Shown one piece after another: positions 1 to 8,422 of a stretch of DNA of 64,000 nt. Every line of letters starts with the position of its first letter. The stretch's first letter is position 1. A program made the translations under genes and the position numbers. This DNA is from Arthrobacter sp. ISL-5 (GTDB lineage: Bacteria; Actinomycetota; Actinomycetes; Actinomycetales; Micrococcaceae). Location of the stretch: the NCBI RefSeq assembly GCF_018613835.1, contig NZ_JAGGPM010000035.1:124001-188000 (forward strand), read 5' to 3'. The notes below the pieces were generated by a model that was not told the DNA's origin, did no database searches, and saw nothing but the letters and a program-made list of their open reading frames with translations.

Positions 1-827
1 TCCACTTTAACGGCGTTGTGGTCATCGGCGAAGGCGAAAAAGACGAAGCCCCCATGCTCTTCAACGGCGAGCAGGTGGGTGACGGCACCGGTCCCGAGTG
101 CGACGTCGCCGTCGACCCGATTGATGGAACCCGCCTGACGGCGCTGGGGATCAACAACGCCCTGGCCGTCCTCGCGGTGGCCGAGCGCGGCTCCATGTTT
201 GACCCCTCAGCGGTGTTCTACATGGAAAAGCTTGTCACCGGCCCCGAGGCCGCCGACATGGTGGACCTGCGCCTGCCCGTCAAGCAGAACCTGCACCTGA
301 TCGCCAAGGCCAAGGGCGTCAAGGTCAACCAGCTCAACGTCATGATCCTGGACCGCGACCGCCACCGCCCGCTGGTGGAGGAAATCCGCGAAGCCGGCGC
401 GCGCACCAAGTTCATCATGGACGGCGACGTCGCCGGCGCCATCGCGGCAGCACGCTCCGGCACCGGCGTGGACGCACTGATGGGCATCGGCGGAACGCCC
501 GAAGGCATCGTCGCCGCGTGCGCCATCAAGTCCCTCGGTGGCGTCATCCAGGGCCGGCTGTGGCCCACGAGCGACGATGAGAAGCAGAAGGCCATCGACG
601 CCGGCCACGACCTCGAGCGGGTCCTCTCCACGAACGACCTCGTCAAGAGCGACAACTGCTACTTCGCCGCCACCGGCATCACCGACGGCGACCTCCTCAA
701 GGGCGTGCGCTACGACAAGGACAAGGTGCTGACGCAGTCGATCGTCATGCGCTCCAAGTCCGGCACCATCCGGTTTGTGGACGGCGAGCACCAGGCCAGC
801 AAGTGGGAAGGCTACGCCCGCCGCTAG
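1..827 (+). CDS. glpX: Class II fructose-1,6-bisphosphatase GlpX, 5' end outside the window
   Basis: The frame is open from base 3 and stops at TAG 825-827, leaving 274 visible residues. Actinobacterial GlpX is about 340 residues, so roughly 65-70 N-terminal residues are missing. The enzyme hydrolyses fructose 1,6-bisphosphate to fructose 6-phosphate in gluconeogenesis, in the cytoplasm. Seen are the metal-binding segment GEGEKDEAPML, the phosphatase loop VDPIDGTRLT and the glycine-rich GIGGTPEG with the conserved Glu. The GTG at 18 is not the start, because the conserved HFNGVV residues before it are in frame. A strong palindrome starts 17 bases after the stop and could end the transcript. 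Confidence 0.95.
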   Translation, partial: HFNGVVVIGEGEKDEAPMLFNGEQVGDGTGPECDVAVDPIDGTRLTALGINNALAVLAVAERGSMFDPSAVFYMEKLVTGPEAADMVDLRLPVKQNLHLIAKAKGVKVNQLNVMILDRDRHRPLVEEIREAGARTKFIMDGDVAGAIAAARSGTGVDALMGIGGTPEGIVAACAIKSLGGVIQGRLWPTSDDEKQKAIDAGHDLERVLSTNDLVKSDNCYFAATGITDGDLLKGVRYDKDKVLTQSIVMRSKSGTIRFVDGEHQASKWEGYARR

Positions 828-843
828 CCGCACCCGCCTCCCT

Positions 844-905
844 GCGCGAACTGGCAGCAAATGACCCCAAATCCACGGTTTGGGGTCATTAGCTGCCAGT
901 TCGCG
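844..905. repeat. REP-like palindrome, copy 1
   Basis: Left arm 845-871 and right arm 879-905 are complementary at 26 of 27 positions around a 7-base loop (872-878). The outer arm reads CGCGAACTGGCAGC. The same core recurs in a second palindrome at 1904-1966, so the pair brackets the DUF559 gene. It lies just after glpX and could also act as a terminator, but it has no T-tract. Confidence 0.85.
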
Positions 906-970
906 TTTAAGCGCCGAAGTCACCCTGTGGATAACGCGCCCCACCCTGCGAATCCGGTCCAGAATGAACC

Positions 971-1921
971 ATGTCCCGGACCCCGATGCCGCCCCAGTTA
1001 CCGCATGGTTCGTTTCTTGTTGCCGACGCGGACCTGCTCGGCCTGAGCCGAAAACAGCTGAGCAGGGATGGCATCTTCACGCCGTCCCGCGGCATCAGGC
1101 TTGCGTTGAACGGCACAGGAAGCGTGGCTGAGAATGTCCGCGCCTACAGCCGGCTGGACCCGGGCTGCGTGCTGACCCACTCGACCAGCGCCAGAATCTG
1201 TTGCATATGCCTACCGGGCTGGCTGGACCAGGACTGGCGCATCCACATTGCCCGGGCCGCAGACGGTTCTAAGCCCCGACGCCGGAATGTGGTGGGGCAT
1301 CAGTTGTCGTTCAAGGAAGGCGAAGTTCTGATGTTCGACGGCGTGCGCCTCACCTCGCCTGCGCGCACTTGGCTGGACCTTGCTTCCGTGTTGAGCGTGG
1401 ATGAACTCGTCGCTGCCGGTGACTCGATCGTCGTCGAACACGGAGATGATTTCCCGGTGCCGCGTCAGCCGTTGTCCTCGATCTCCGACCTGCAAGCGAT
1501 AGTCGGCCAGCATGCGGGAATGCGCGGGGTGAAAAAGGCAAGGTTGGCCCTGGAACTCATCCGAGTGGGAGCGGACTCGGCGCCGGAAACGATGATGAGG
1601 CTGGCGCTCGTGCGGGCCGGGCTTCCTGAACCTGCCCTGAATGTCGTGCTGAGAAACGGACTCGGCCATCCGGTGGTCTGGCCTGATGCCGCCTACCCTG
1701 ACCACCGGATCGCGCTTCAGTATGACGGCGCCCACCATGGCGACCCGGACCAGTACCGCCGCGACATCAAACGGCAGCGCCTGACGGAAAGTCTGGGCTG
1801 GCGGGAAGTCCGGGTGCAAAGGAGCGACCTGGACGGGGAACGGCCGTTCGTCGTCGAAAAGGTCAGGGCGCTTCTCGGCGGCTCGTCCGCGTCGATCCGT
1901 TGGGCGCGAACTGGCAGCTAA
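971..1921 (+). CDS. DUF559 / VSR-like endonuclease-fold protein of unknown role
   Basis: This 316-residue protein resembles the actinobacterial family annotated as DUF559 or AbiEi-antitoxin-domain proteins. Residues 1-150 look like the winged-helix AbiEi-type part (LSRKQLSRDGIFTPSRGIRL, then LTSPARTWLDLA). Residues about 200-305 resemble a VSR/PD-(D/E)xK nuclease: PDAAYPDHRIALQYDG at 238-253, the HH at 255-256, then GWREVRV at 276-282. Gln250 sits where many relatives, as I recall them, have Glu, so catalytic competence is uncertain. The gene stands alone between two palindromes of one repeat family, and its last five codons and stop lie inside the second. ATG 971 is chosen; there is no clear ribosome site. 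The function is unknown; defence, repair or repeat maintenance are only guesses. Confidence 0.7.
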   Translation: MSRTPMPPQLPHGSFLVADADLLGLSRKQLSRDGIFTPSRGIRLALNGTGSVAENVRAYSRLDPGCVLTHSTSARICCICLPGWLDQDWRIHIARAADGSKPRRRNVVGHQLSFKEGEVLMFDGVRLTSPARTWLDLASVLSVDELVAAGDSIVVEHGDDFPVPRQPLSSISDLQAIVGQHAGMRGVKKARLALELIRVGADSAPETMMRLALVRAGLPEPALNVVLRNGLGHPVVWPDAAYPDHRIALQYDGAHHGDPDQYRRDIKRQRLTESLGWREVRVQRSDLDGERPFVVEKVRALLGGSSASIRWARTGS

Positions 1922-1966
1922 TGCCCGCAGAAGACGGATTTGAGGGCATTATCTGCCGGTTCGCGC
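1904..1966. repeat. REP-like palindrome, copy 2
   Basis: Arms 1904-1926 and 1944-1966 pair at 21 of 23 positions, one mismatch being a possible G-U pair, around a 17-base loop. The arm begins GCGCGAACTGGCAGC, as in copy 1 at 844-905. It covers the end of the DUF559 gene (stop at 1919-1921) and touches base 1966, next to the femX stop at 1967, so it separates two convergent genes and may serve as a two-way terminator. Confidence 0.85.
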
Positions 1967-2926
1967 TCAGGAGGTGGGGCGTTTGAGGGCCGAGCGCAGG
2001 GCGTCGCGGAGTTTGCGGGCCACCTGGTACGCCGCGTAGCGTGGGCGGTTGACGGGCAGGTCCCACGTCCCGGGGTAGGCGATTTCGCGGCCGCCGAAGG
2101 ACTTCTTGAACGCCGTGAAGCCCGCCCACTTGTGATCGGGCTGGTCGGCCGGCGCCACGCCCCAGAGGTCCACGTGCTTGAGGCCTTTGTCCTGGGCATC
2201 GGCCATCAGCGTCACCAGCAGGGGAATGCCGGCACTGAGCTTCCGGTGGGTATCGTCCATGGCCGCGTGGGCGTAGGTCCGGGTGTCCGCGGAGTCATAG
2301 GCCAGGGCAGCCGCAATGGGCCCGCCGTGGAGCTCGGCGATGAACAGCGTGGCTGCACCGGCGGGCATCAGCGCGGTGGCAACCTGGCTCAGGTATTCGT
2401 CACTTTGCGGCTTGAAGCCGTTGCGCCTCGCCGTCATGTGCAGGAAGTTCAGGAGCACGCGGATGTCCTCCGGATCCTGCGACGAGCGGAAGGTGACGCC
2501 CTTCTTGTGGATGTTCCGGTAGAGGTTGCGGTTGACCGGCTTCATGTCGGCCAGCACGTCCTTGAAGTCCCGGTCGAGGTCCACAATCCAGCTAAGTTCG
2601 GGCTGCTGGTTGACCGGGGCAGGCTGCAGCCCGCGGCTCCGCAGTTCCGCGGGGGCCGTCGTCGGGTCCAGTCCCGCCGTTGCGGGCTCGATCCGGATGA
2701 AGACGGCGCCGCAGGACTTTGCCACGTCCCGAAGGGCCGCCAGCGCGGCATCAAATGCCTCGACGGACTCGGCCACGGGACCGTAGGGCGCGTACAGCAC
2801 CTTGCCGGCCGGGTTCTTTTCCCCGACCGCCAGGAAGCTCCACCCCTGCCCGGAGCCCCGGTGAACCGTCCGGCCCAGCGATCTCTGGAAATCAGCCCAT
2901 GCCTGGGTCTGCAGGAAGTATTCCAC
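1967..2926 (-). CDS. FemABX-family peptidyltransferase (GNAT fold)
   Basis: The 319-residue protein matches the FemX/FemAB family, which adds amino acids from aminoacyl-tRNA to the stem peptide of lipid II at the inner membrane face. Seen are the N-terminal WADFQRSLGR segment, YAPYGPVA, the central basic stretch NRNLYRNIHKKGV (about 132-144), and the C-terminal motifs LSAGIPLLV, VDLWGVAP and FKKSFGG typical of the second GNAT domain. The amino acid it transfers cannot be read from sequence. GTG 2926 is preceded by TGAGG. It follows manA by 4 bases and is probably the last gene of the purK-purE-LCP-manA-femX run. Confidence 0.88.
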   Translation of the reverse strand: MEYFLQTQAWADFQRSLGRTVHRGSGQGWSFLAVGEKNPAGKVLYAPYGPVAESVEAFDAALAALRDVAKSCGAVFIRIEPATAGLDPTTAPAELRSRGLQPAPVNQQPELSWIVDLDRDFKDVLADMKPVNRNLYRNIHKKGVTFRSSQDPEDIRVLLNFLHMTARRNGFKPQSDEYLSQVATALMPAGAATLFIAELHGGPIAAALAYDSADTRTYAHAAMDDTHRKLSAGIPLLVTLMADAQDKGLKHVDLWGVAPADQPDHKWAGFTAFKKSFGGREIAYPGTWDLPVNRPRYAAYQVARKLRDALRSALKRPTS

Positions 2927-2930
2927 GGCC

Positions 2931-4181
2931 TCAGGCTTTCAGGGCGGTGGTCACGGCGAAGGCCACGGCAGTGTCCGTGGAACCTGAAACCGGGTGGACG
3001 TTGACCGGGGCATCGGCTGCCGGGAGGAAGGCGCTGCCGCCGCGGCCCAGCCGCAAGTCACCCTTGGGCGAGTCAAGGTAGACGGACCCCTCAACCACGA
3101 TGATCACGGCAGCGCCTGATTGCGCGAGCGGCACGGGGGCGCCGTCCGGCAGCAGCTCGATCCGTTGCAGCTGGAACTCCTGGAAAGGCGGCTGGTACAG
3201 TTCCTGGCCGAGTTCGGAAACCTCCGCGCGGAGCATGGGCACTTCCACGGACTCGAAGACGACGGTTTTCAGCAGCTCCGGCACGTCAACAAACTTTGGT
3301 GTCAGGCCGCCGCGCAACACATTGTCCGAGGAGGCCATGACTTCCACGCCGAGGCCGTGAAGGTAGGCGTGTACTTTCCCGGCGGGGAGGTACACGGCTT
3401 CGCCGGGCTGCAGCGAGAGCCGATTCAGCAACAGGGAAATAAGCACGCCCGGATCACCAGGGTACTCGCTGTCGAGGCTGAGCACGGTGGACAGTTCCGG
3501 CTGGTGGGGGGCCATCGGCGCGCCGGACGTCAGCGCCTCGACAACCCTCGCCGTCGCCTCCTGGACGCCCGCTCCGCCCGCGATCAGCCGCTGGAACGCT
3601 GTTCGCAGGGCGGCGTCCTCCTCGGGCAGGGAAAGATCATCGATCACCTGGGTCAGGATCTGCGGCACGCCGGAGCCGGAGAGCTCCAGGCATCCCGCCA
3701 GGTGAAGGAAGACATCACGTGACTTCGCCGGTTCACGGAAACCGCACAGCGAGTCAAACGGAGTCAGCGCGAAGATCATCTCCGGTTTGTGGTTGTCGTC
3801 CCGGTAGTTGCGGTGGGGGGCGTCCGCGGGAACGCCTTGGCCGTTTTCGCGGGCAAAACCGGCCCGGGCCTGTTCAAGGCTCGGGTGCACCTGCAACGAC
3901 AACGGCTTTGCTGCGGCGAGGACCTTGGCGAGGAAGGGCAGTCGCGGCCCGAACGCGGCCACGGAGGCATCCCCCAGGAAATGGCCGGGGTCCCCGGCGA
4001 TCAGCTCATCCAGGGGCACCGTTGTTCCGTCAGGGCGCGTGGCAACGGAAGGGGAGTCCGGGTGGGCTCCGATCCACACCTCTGCCTCCGGCCCGCCCGA
4101 CGCCGGCCTGTCCAACAAGCCCGCGATCGCCGTCGTCGATCCCCAGGCGTACGTCCGGAGGACGTTATCGATTTCGTACAC
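2931..4181 (-). CDS. manA: Mannose-6-phosphate isomerase, class I
   Basis: The enzyme interconverts fructose 6-phosphate and mannose 6-phosphate and so feeds GDP-mannose and mannosyl glycan synthesis in the cytoplasm. The 416-residue protein has the four zinc ligands of type I isomerases at the classic places: Gln97 and His99 in PLSLQVHPS, Glu134 in NHKPEM and His271 in GKVHAY; Arg290 in DNVLRGGL matches the catalytic arginine. GTG 4181 is preceded by GAGGGA about 10 bases upstream. The gene lies 36 bases after the LCP gene and 4 bases before femX, suggesting co-transcription with envelope genes. In mycobacteria manA sits in the whiB2-ahcY block instead. Confidence 0.95.
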   Translation of the reverse strand: MYEIDNVLRTYAWGSTTAIAGLLDRPASGGPEAEVWIGAHPDSPSVATRPDGTTVPLDELIAGDPGHFLGDASVAAFGPRLPFLAKVLAAAKPLSLQVHPSLEQARAGFARENGQGVPADAPHRNYRDDNHKPEMIFALTPFDSLCGFREPAKSRDVFLHLAGCLELSGSGVPQILTQVIDDLSLPEEDAALRTAFQRLIAGGAGVQEATARVVEALTSGAPMAPHQPELSTVLSLDSEYPGDPGVLISLLLNRLSLQPGEAVYLPAGKVHAYLHGLGVEVMASSDNVLRGGLTPKFVDVPELLKTVVFESVEVPMLRAEVSELGQELYQPPFQEFQLQRIELLPDGAPVPLAQSGAAVIIVVEGSVYLDSPKGDLRLGRGGSAFLPAADAPVNVHPVSGSTDTAVAFAVTTALKA

Positions 4182-4217
4182 AGCGGGGTGTCCCTCTTTC
4201 TCGAAGCAGGTTGTCTG

Positions 4218-5861
4218 TCACAGGGGAGCGCACTGGCCGTTGGTGGCCACGAGTTCGCGGATGGCCTGCTCGTTCCCCTCGCGCTTGAGCTGGTTCAGCA
4301 TCTTTTCGGTAATAGGTTCACCTGCCGGCGTGGTGGTCACCGGCGTGAAGTCCGACGACGACGGCGACGGCGCGGGGGTGGTGGCCGGTAGGCCCAGCGG
4401 GGGACCGGCTGCCGACAGCCCGTTGCCGCCGCCCGCGTTCCGAGGCTGGAGGACGGCGTCGTCAGTACCGGCCGCGGCCGGCGACGAGGTGGAGCTCTGC
4501 GACTCGAGGAGTTTCCGTACCCGTTCGTGGATGACGTCGAAGTCGGGCACCGTGGAGAACGACGCATCAAAGTCCGGCGGACCAATGGTGAGGCGGCCGA
4601 TCTCCTTGCCCTTGGCCTTCATGGCCAGGTCAACGAAGCTTCCCAGCTGGCTTGCTGAGATGTTGGAGTCGACCACCTTGGTCCCGGCGTTGGCAATGTC
4701 TTCGAACTTCGATAGGAGCGTCGCCGGGTCCAGCTGCCTCAGCATGGCCTGCTGGACGCACTGCTGCCGCTGGATCCGTGCGTAGTCGTCAACGAACTCA
4801 CGGGAACGCCCGTACCACAGCGCATGGAAGCCATCCAGCTTCTGTTCGCCGGCGGGGATCCAGCCGAGGGGCATTCCGTGGATGCCGTTGGCCTCGTCGA
4901 TCATGTCGCCGCTGATTGGCACCCAGCCGCCAGCCTTGATCCGGATTCCGCCCATGGCGTCGATGAGTTTCGCGAAGCCGTCCATGTCCACCAGGACGTA
5001 GGCTTGGACGGTGATCCCCAGGGTTCCGGACACGGCTTCCAGCGTCGCCTGCGCGCCGGGATCGGCCACTCCGGGGTAGAGGTCCTTGTGTTCGTTGGTG
5101 ACCTCGGTGTTGATGGCGTTGATGAGGCAGTCGTTGCCGCAGTCGTAGCCGTCGGGATACACCTGCAGCATGGGCGAGCCCTCGCTGAATCGTGCGTTCT
5201 GCAGGTTGCGGGGAATCGAGATGATTGCCGTCTTGCCGCTTTCCGCGTCCACGCTGAGGACGGACAGGCTGTCCGGTCGCCGGCCGGTGCGGTCAGCTCC
5301 CGCGTCGCCGCCCATCATCAGGAAGTTGTACCGGCCGTCCACGGGATCGATCGCCGGACCGTCGGCATTGAAGATGCTGCCGATCGCATTGCGGCTCACG
5401 TTGAGCAGATAGGCCGCGTAGCCGAGCGAGCCGCTGCTGAGCACCATCGCGAGGGCAAGCGCAATGCCGACTGCGGGCCGCATGCGCGGCGCCAGCAGCA
5501 CCGGCCGGATCAGCCGCAGCGTGTTGACGAAGAGCACCAGCCAGCCGACGGCCAAGGCCGCAAGGACGAGGACGATGAGCAGTGAAGCGATCTGGTTGGT
5601 GACAATGCTGATGAGCAGGGTCCGGTTGGTGAACAGCGACACCAGGGCAATGATCGCCAGGACCCAGACGCTGAGCGTGACGCGCAGCGCAATGCGGCCA
5701 AGCTTGCGGTCTCCGGCCACGATCTGGGCGCTCCCCGGCACGAAGAGCGTCAGGAGGATCAGCAGGAAGGCGCGCCTCGTGCGGACGGGCTCCGGAGCGC
5801 TCGCCGGATTCCGGACCGGGTCCGTCAGCAGTCCTTTGGATGGCAGTTCGGTGTTGGACAT
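4218..5861 (-). CDS. LytR-CpsA-Psr (LCP) family cell-wall glycopolymer transferase
   Basis: LCP proteins transfer lipid-linked glycopolymers to peptidoglycan outside the membrane. This 547-residue protein has an unusually long membrane part: about four hydrophobic segments near residues 30-48, 60-78, 84-112 and 130-150. The extracellular LCP domain follows from about 175, with YNFLMMGGDAG, the arginine-containing RTGRRPDSL, ISIPRNLQ and the later YGRSREFVDDYARIQRQQ. The tail from about 450 is Ser/Pro/Thr-rich and probably disordered. ATG 5861 has AGGGA six bases upstream. It lies 9 bases after purE, so it is probably read from the pur promoter. The polymer transferred is not evident. Confidence 0.9.
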   Translation of the reverse strand: MSNTELPSKGLLTDPVRNPASAPEPVRTRRAFLLILLTLFVPGSAQIVAGDRKLGRIALRVTLSVWVLAIIALVSLFTNRTLLISIVTNQIASLLIVLVLAALAVGWLVLFVNTLRLIRPVLLAPRMRPAVGIALALAMVLSSGSLGYAAYLLNVSRNAIGSIFNADGPAIDPVDGRYNFLMMGGDAGADRTGRRPDSLSVLSVDAESGKTAIISIPRNLQNARFSEGSPMLQVYPDGYDCGNDCLINAINTEVTNEHKDLYPGVADPGAQATLEAVSGTLGITVQAYVLVDMDGFAKLIDAMGGIRIKAGGWVPISGDMIDEANGIHGMPLGWIPAGEQKLDGFHALWYGRSREFVDDYARIQRQQCVQQAMLRQLDPATLLSKFEDIANAGTKVVDSNISASQLGSFVDLAMKAKGKEIGRLTIGPPDFDASFSTVPDFDVIHERVRKLLESQSSTSSPAAAGTDDAVLQPRNAGGGNGLSAAGPPLGLPATTPAPSPSSSDFTPVTTTPAGEPITEKMLNQLKREGNEQAIRELVATNGQCAPL

Positions 5862-5870
5862 GACGGATCC

Positions 5871-6437
5871 CTAACGGCTACCCCGGAGACCGACGTTTTT
5901 GTCGGAGAAGACTTCATTGACTTTCTGCCGGAGGTTGGCGCCCTTCCGGCTGGCAACGTCGTTCAGCTCCTGCGCAAAGTCCAGGAGTTCGGCCCGGAGG
6001 CGCACGGCGAGGTCGTCCGTCCCCGCGGCCAGCACCCGCACGGCCAGCAGGCCGGCGTTCCGGGCGCCGGCGATGGAGACCGTGGCCACAGGGACTCCGG
6101 CGGGCATCTGCACGATGGAGAGCAGCGAATCCATCCCGTCGAGGGTCTTGAGCGGGACAGGCACGCCGATGACAGGCAGCGGAGTGACGGAAGCCAGCAT
6201 GCCGGGCAGGTGGGCGGCACCGCCGGCGCCGGCGATGATCACGCGGAGGCCGCGCTCATGGGCCGTCTGTCCGTACCGGATCATTTCGGTGGGCATGCGG
6301 TGCGCGGAGACGACGTCGGCCTCGAAGGGGATGCCGAACTCGGCCAGGGCATCTGCGGCGGCCTCCATGACGGGCCAGTCTGAATCCGACCCCATGACGA
6401 GGCCGACCAGTGGGGCGGGGGCTGTTTCGGGGCTCAT
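5871..6437 (-). CDS. purE: 5-(carboxyamino)imidazole ribonucleotide mutase, PurE class I
   Basis: PurE rearranges N5-CAIR, the PurK product, to CAIR in purine synthesis. The 188-residue protein shows the class I signatures MGSDSDWPVM at 15-24, SAHRMP with the catalytic His, and GAGGAAHLPGMLAS. Its start codon overlaps the purK stop in an ATGA (6434-6437), so the two are translationally coupled. It is slightly longer than the usual 160-175 residues because of a basic C-terminal extension (VNEVFSDKNVGLRGSR). Confidence 0.96.
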   Translation of the reverse strand: MSPETAPAPLVGLVMGSDSDWPVMEAAADALAEFGIPFEADVVSAHRMPTEMIRYGQTAHERGLRVIIAGAGGAAHLPGMLASVTPLPVIGVPVPLKTLDGMDSLLSIVQMPAGVPVATVSIAGARNAGLLAVRVLAAGTDDLAVRLRAELLDFAQELNDVASRKGANLRQKVNEVFSDKNVGLRGSR

Positions 6438-7630
6438 GCGTTCTCCTCGGTTGTTGCTGGTCGCGAATCGGCCGGCAACCTGCCGTCACGGATGATGCTG
6501 GCCACCGCGGTAGCGCGCTGCCGCAGGGATCCGACGTCCGCAACGGATGCGCCTACCAGGTTGACGTGACCTATCTTCCTGCCTGGCCGCACCGATTTCC
6601 CGTAGCAGTGGACCTTTGCGGCGGGTTCCACCGCCAGCGCCGCCGGGTAGGCGGAGAACAGATCCTGGTTGTCGCCGCCCAGGAAGTTCTTCATCACCAC
6701 AACCTGGCCGAGAACGTCTGTGGCGCCCAGCGGCAGGTTCAGGACGGCCCGGAGATGCTGTTCGAACTGGCTGGTGACGGAGCCGTCCTGGGTCCAGTGC
6801 CCCGTGTTGTGCGGGCGCATCGCCAGTTCGTTGATGAGGAAGCCCGCCCCTGTTCCGGGCGTCTCGAAGAGCTCTACAGCCATGACTCCGGTGACGCCGA
6901 GTTCGCTGGCGATCCGCAGGGCTGCCTCTTCGGCCGCCGCGGCCACCTCGAGGGGGATGTCCTGGGCGGGTGCGATCACTTCATCGCATACGCCGTCCAC
7001 CTGGATGGTGTGGACCACCGGCCAGGCCCGGGACGCACCGTCAGGCGTCCGTGCCACGAGGGCAGACAGTTCACGGCTGAACTCCACCTTGGCTTCGGCG
7101 AGGAGCGGGCTCATGGCTTCAAACCAGTCCGCGGTTTCTGCGGCGTCCTCGGCGGAGCCGACTATGCGGACGCCCTTGCCGTCATAGCCGCCGCGCGGCA
7201 TTTTGAGCACCACAGGCCACCCGGTCCGGTCGCCGAAGGTGATGAGTCCGGCCACGTCGTCCACCGAGGCCCATGCCGGGTTGGGAAGCTCGAGACGGTC
7301 AATGGCGGCACGCATGACGAGCTTGTCCTGGGCATTGATGAGTGCGTCGGGCCCGGGCTGAACATTCACTCCGGCTTCGATCAGGGCGTAGAGGTGCTCG
7401 CCGGGAACATGTTCGTGGTCGAAGGTCATCACGTCCAGGCCCTTGGAGAACTCCAAGAGTGCGTCGAGATCCTTGTAGTCGCCCACCGGTGCGTTCGCCA
7501 CGGCTGAGACTGCGGAAACGTCTTCGCCTTCAGCGAGAACGCGGAGTTCGAAGCCCAATGCGGTGGCGGCTGGGGCCATCATGCGCGCAAGCTGGCCGCC
7601 GCCAACCACGCCGATTACTGGAAAAGTCAC
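6434..7630 (-). CDS. purK: 5-(carboxyamino)imidazole ribonucleotide synthase PurK
   Basis: PurK uses ATP and bicarbonate to convert AIR to N5-CAIR, the step before PurE. The 398-residue ATP-grasp protein begins with the family motif GVVGGGQLARMM, followed by the ATP-grasp stretches PVVLKMPRGGYDGKGV and VELFETPG, and the substrate region NELAMRPHNTGHWT. Start GTG 7630 lies 8 bases after a TAGGCT hexamer on the minus strand, so the transcript is probably leaderless or nearly so. It heads the leftward purK-purE-LCP-manA-femX unit. Confidence 0.96.
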   Translation of the reverse strand: MTFPVIGVVGGGQLARMMAPAATALGFELRVLAEGEDVSAVSAVANAPVGDYKDLDALLEFSKGLDVMTFDHEHVPGEHLYALIEAGVNVQPGPDALINAQDKLVMRAAIDRLELPNPAWASVDDVAGLITFGDRTGWPVVLKMPRGGYDGKGVRIVGSAEDAAETADWFEAMSPLLAEAKVEFSRELSALVARTPDGASRAWPVVHTIQVDGVCDEVIAPAQDIPLEVAAAAEEAALRIASELGVTGVMAVELFETPGTGAGFLINELAMRPHNTGHWTQDGSVTSQFEQHLRAVLNLPLGATDVLGQVVVMKNFLGGDNQDLFSAYPAALAVEPAAKVHCYGKSVRPGRKIGHVNLVGASVADVGSLRQRATAVASIIRDGRLPADSRPATTEENA

Positions 7631-7637
7631 ATATGCC

Positions 7638-7643
7638 AGCCTA
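7638..7643 (-). promoter_or_regulatory. -10 element of purK
   Basis: On the minus strand the bases read TAGGCT, with the purK GTG starting 8 bases beyond the last T. This is the typical actinobacterial TANNNT form and predicts a start point at or next to the start codon. Confidence 0.5.
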
Positions 7644-7773
7644 CAGAAAAGGATCGCGGTTACCGGCTTCCACGGCGGCGAAGCTCCCTAAATTGCCCAA
7701 TATCCATGCTGTCGGCTCCCGCCGGAGCACCAGAGGCGGTGCCTCCGTTGAGGCTGCTCCCGGCAAACCGGGC

Positions 7774-7779
7774 TAAAAT
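7774..7779 (+). promoter_or_regulatory. -10 element of the GtrA gene
   Basis: TAAAAT is a near-perfect -10 hexamer. A TTG in frame with gtrA lies exactly 7 bases further (7786), but an ATG at 7828 has a GGAGGG before it, so a 40-base leader is equally possible. No good -35 is spaced correctly. Confidence 0.45.
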
Positions 7780-7827
7780 GGGAGCTTGGCCCAACGGCCC
7801 CCAGTATTCAAACGGCCACGGAGGGTC

Positions 7828-8391
7828 ATGATTAACACACTTGCAGAGCGCATCCGGGGACTCGCCTCGCTGTTTTGGCGCGAGGTGGCGAAATTCGGTG
7901 CCGTGGGCGGTGTGGCGTTCGTCATTGACAACGGACTGACCTACTACCTGATGCATGGTCCCATGACGGACAGCGAGGCCAAGGCCCGGTTCGTGGGAGC
8001 CACCGTGGCTACCGTGTTTTCCTGGATCGCCAACCGCCTCTGGACCTTCCGTCACCGCCGCCAGGCCAACATTCTGCGTGAGTTCCTGATGTTCGTCCTG
8101 ATCAACGGCATCGGAATTGGCATTTCCACCGGCTTTACCGCCCTGGCCAAGTATTCGATGGGCGTCACGGACAAAAACATGCTGTTCGCCGCCGGCATCG
8201 TGGGCATCCTGGTGGCAACCGTGGTCCGCTTCTTTGCGTACCGGTTCCTCGTGTTCAACCAGGAACTGGACCAGGAACCGGAATTTTCCCACGACCACGA
8301 GCTCATCGAGCACCACCACGCCGCCAAGCCGGCCGTGCGCCGGCCGGAGCCGGCACCGGAGGATCCGGAGGTTTCCGCACGCCAAGAGTGA
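7828..8391 (+). CDS. GtrA-family membrane protein
   Basis: GtrA proteins are small four-helix membrane proteins thought to help move polyprenyl-phosphate-linked sugars across the membrane for envelope glycans. The 187-residue product has four hydrophobic segments (about residues 20-40, 52-72, 84-105 and 118-140) and the family pattern FGAVGGVAFVIDNGLTYYL plus SWIANRLWTF. The C-terminal 40 residues are charged and rich in His, Glu and Pro. The start is ambiguous: ATG 7828 has GGAGGG only two bases away, while the in-frame TTG 7786 would add 14 basic residues and would be leaderless. Confidence 0.88.
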   Translation: MINTLAERIRGLASLFWREVAKFGAVGGVAFVIDNGLTYYLMHGPMTDSEAKARFVGATVATVFSWIANRLWTFRHRRQANILREFLMFVLINGIGIGISTGFTALAKYSMGVTDKNMLFAAGIVGILVATVVRFFAYRFLVFNQELDQEPEFSHDHELIEHHHAAKPAVRRPEPAPEDPEVSARQE

Positions 8392-8422
8392 CGCGGCCAG
8401 GAGTAGGCGGCCGCGGTGGACG

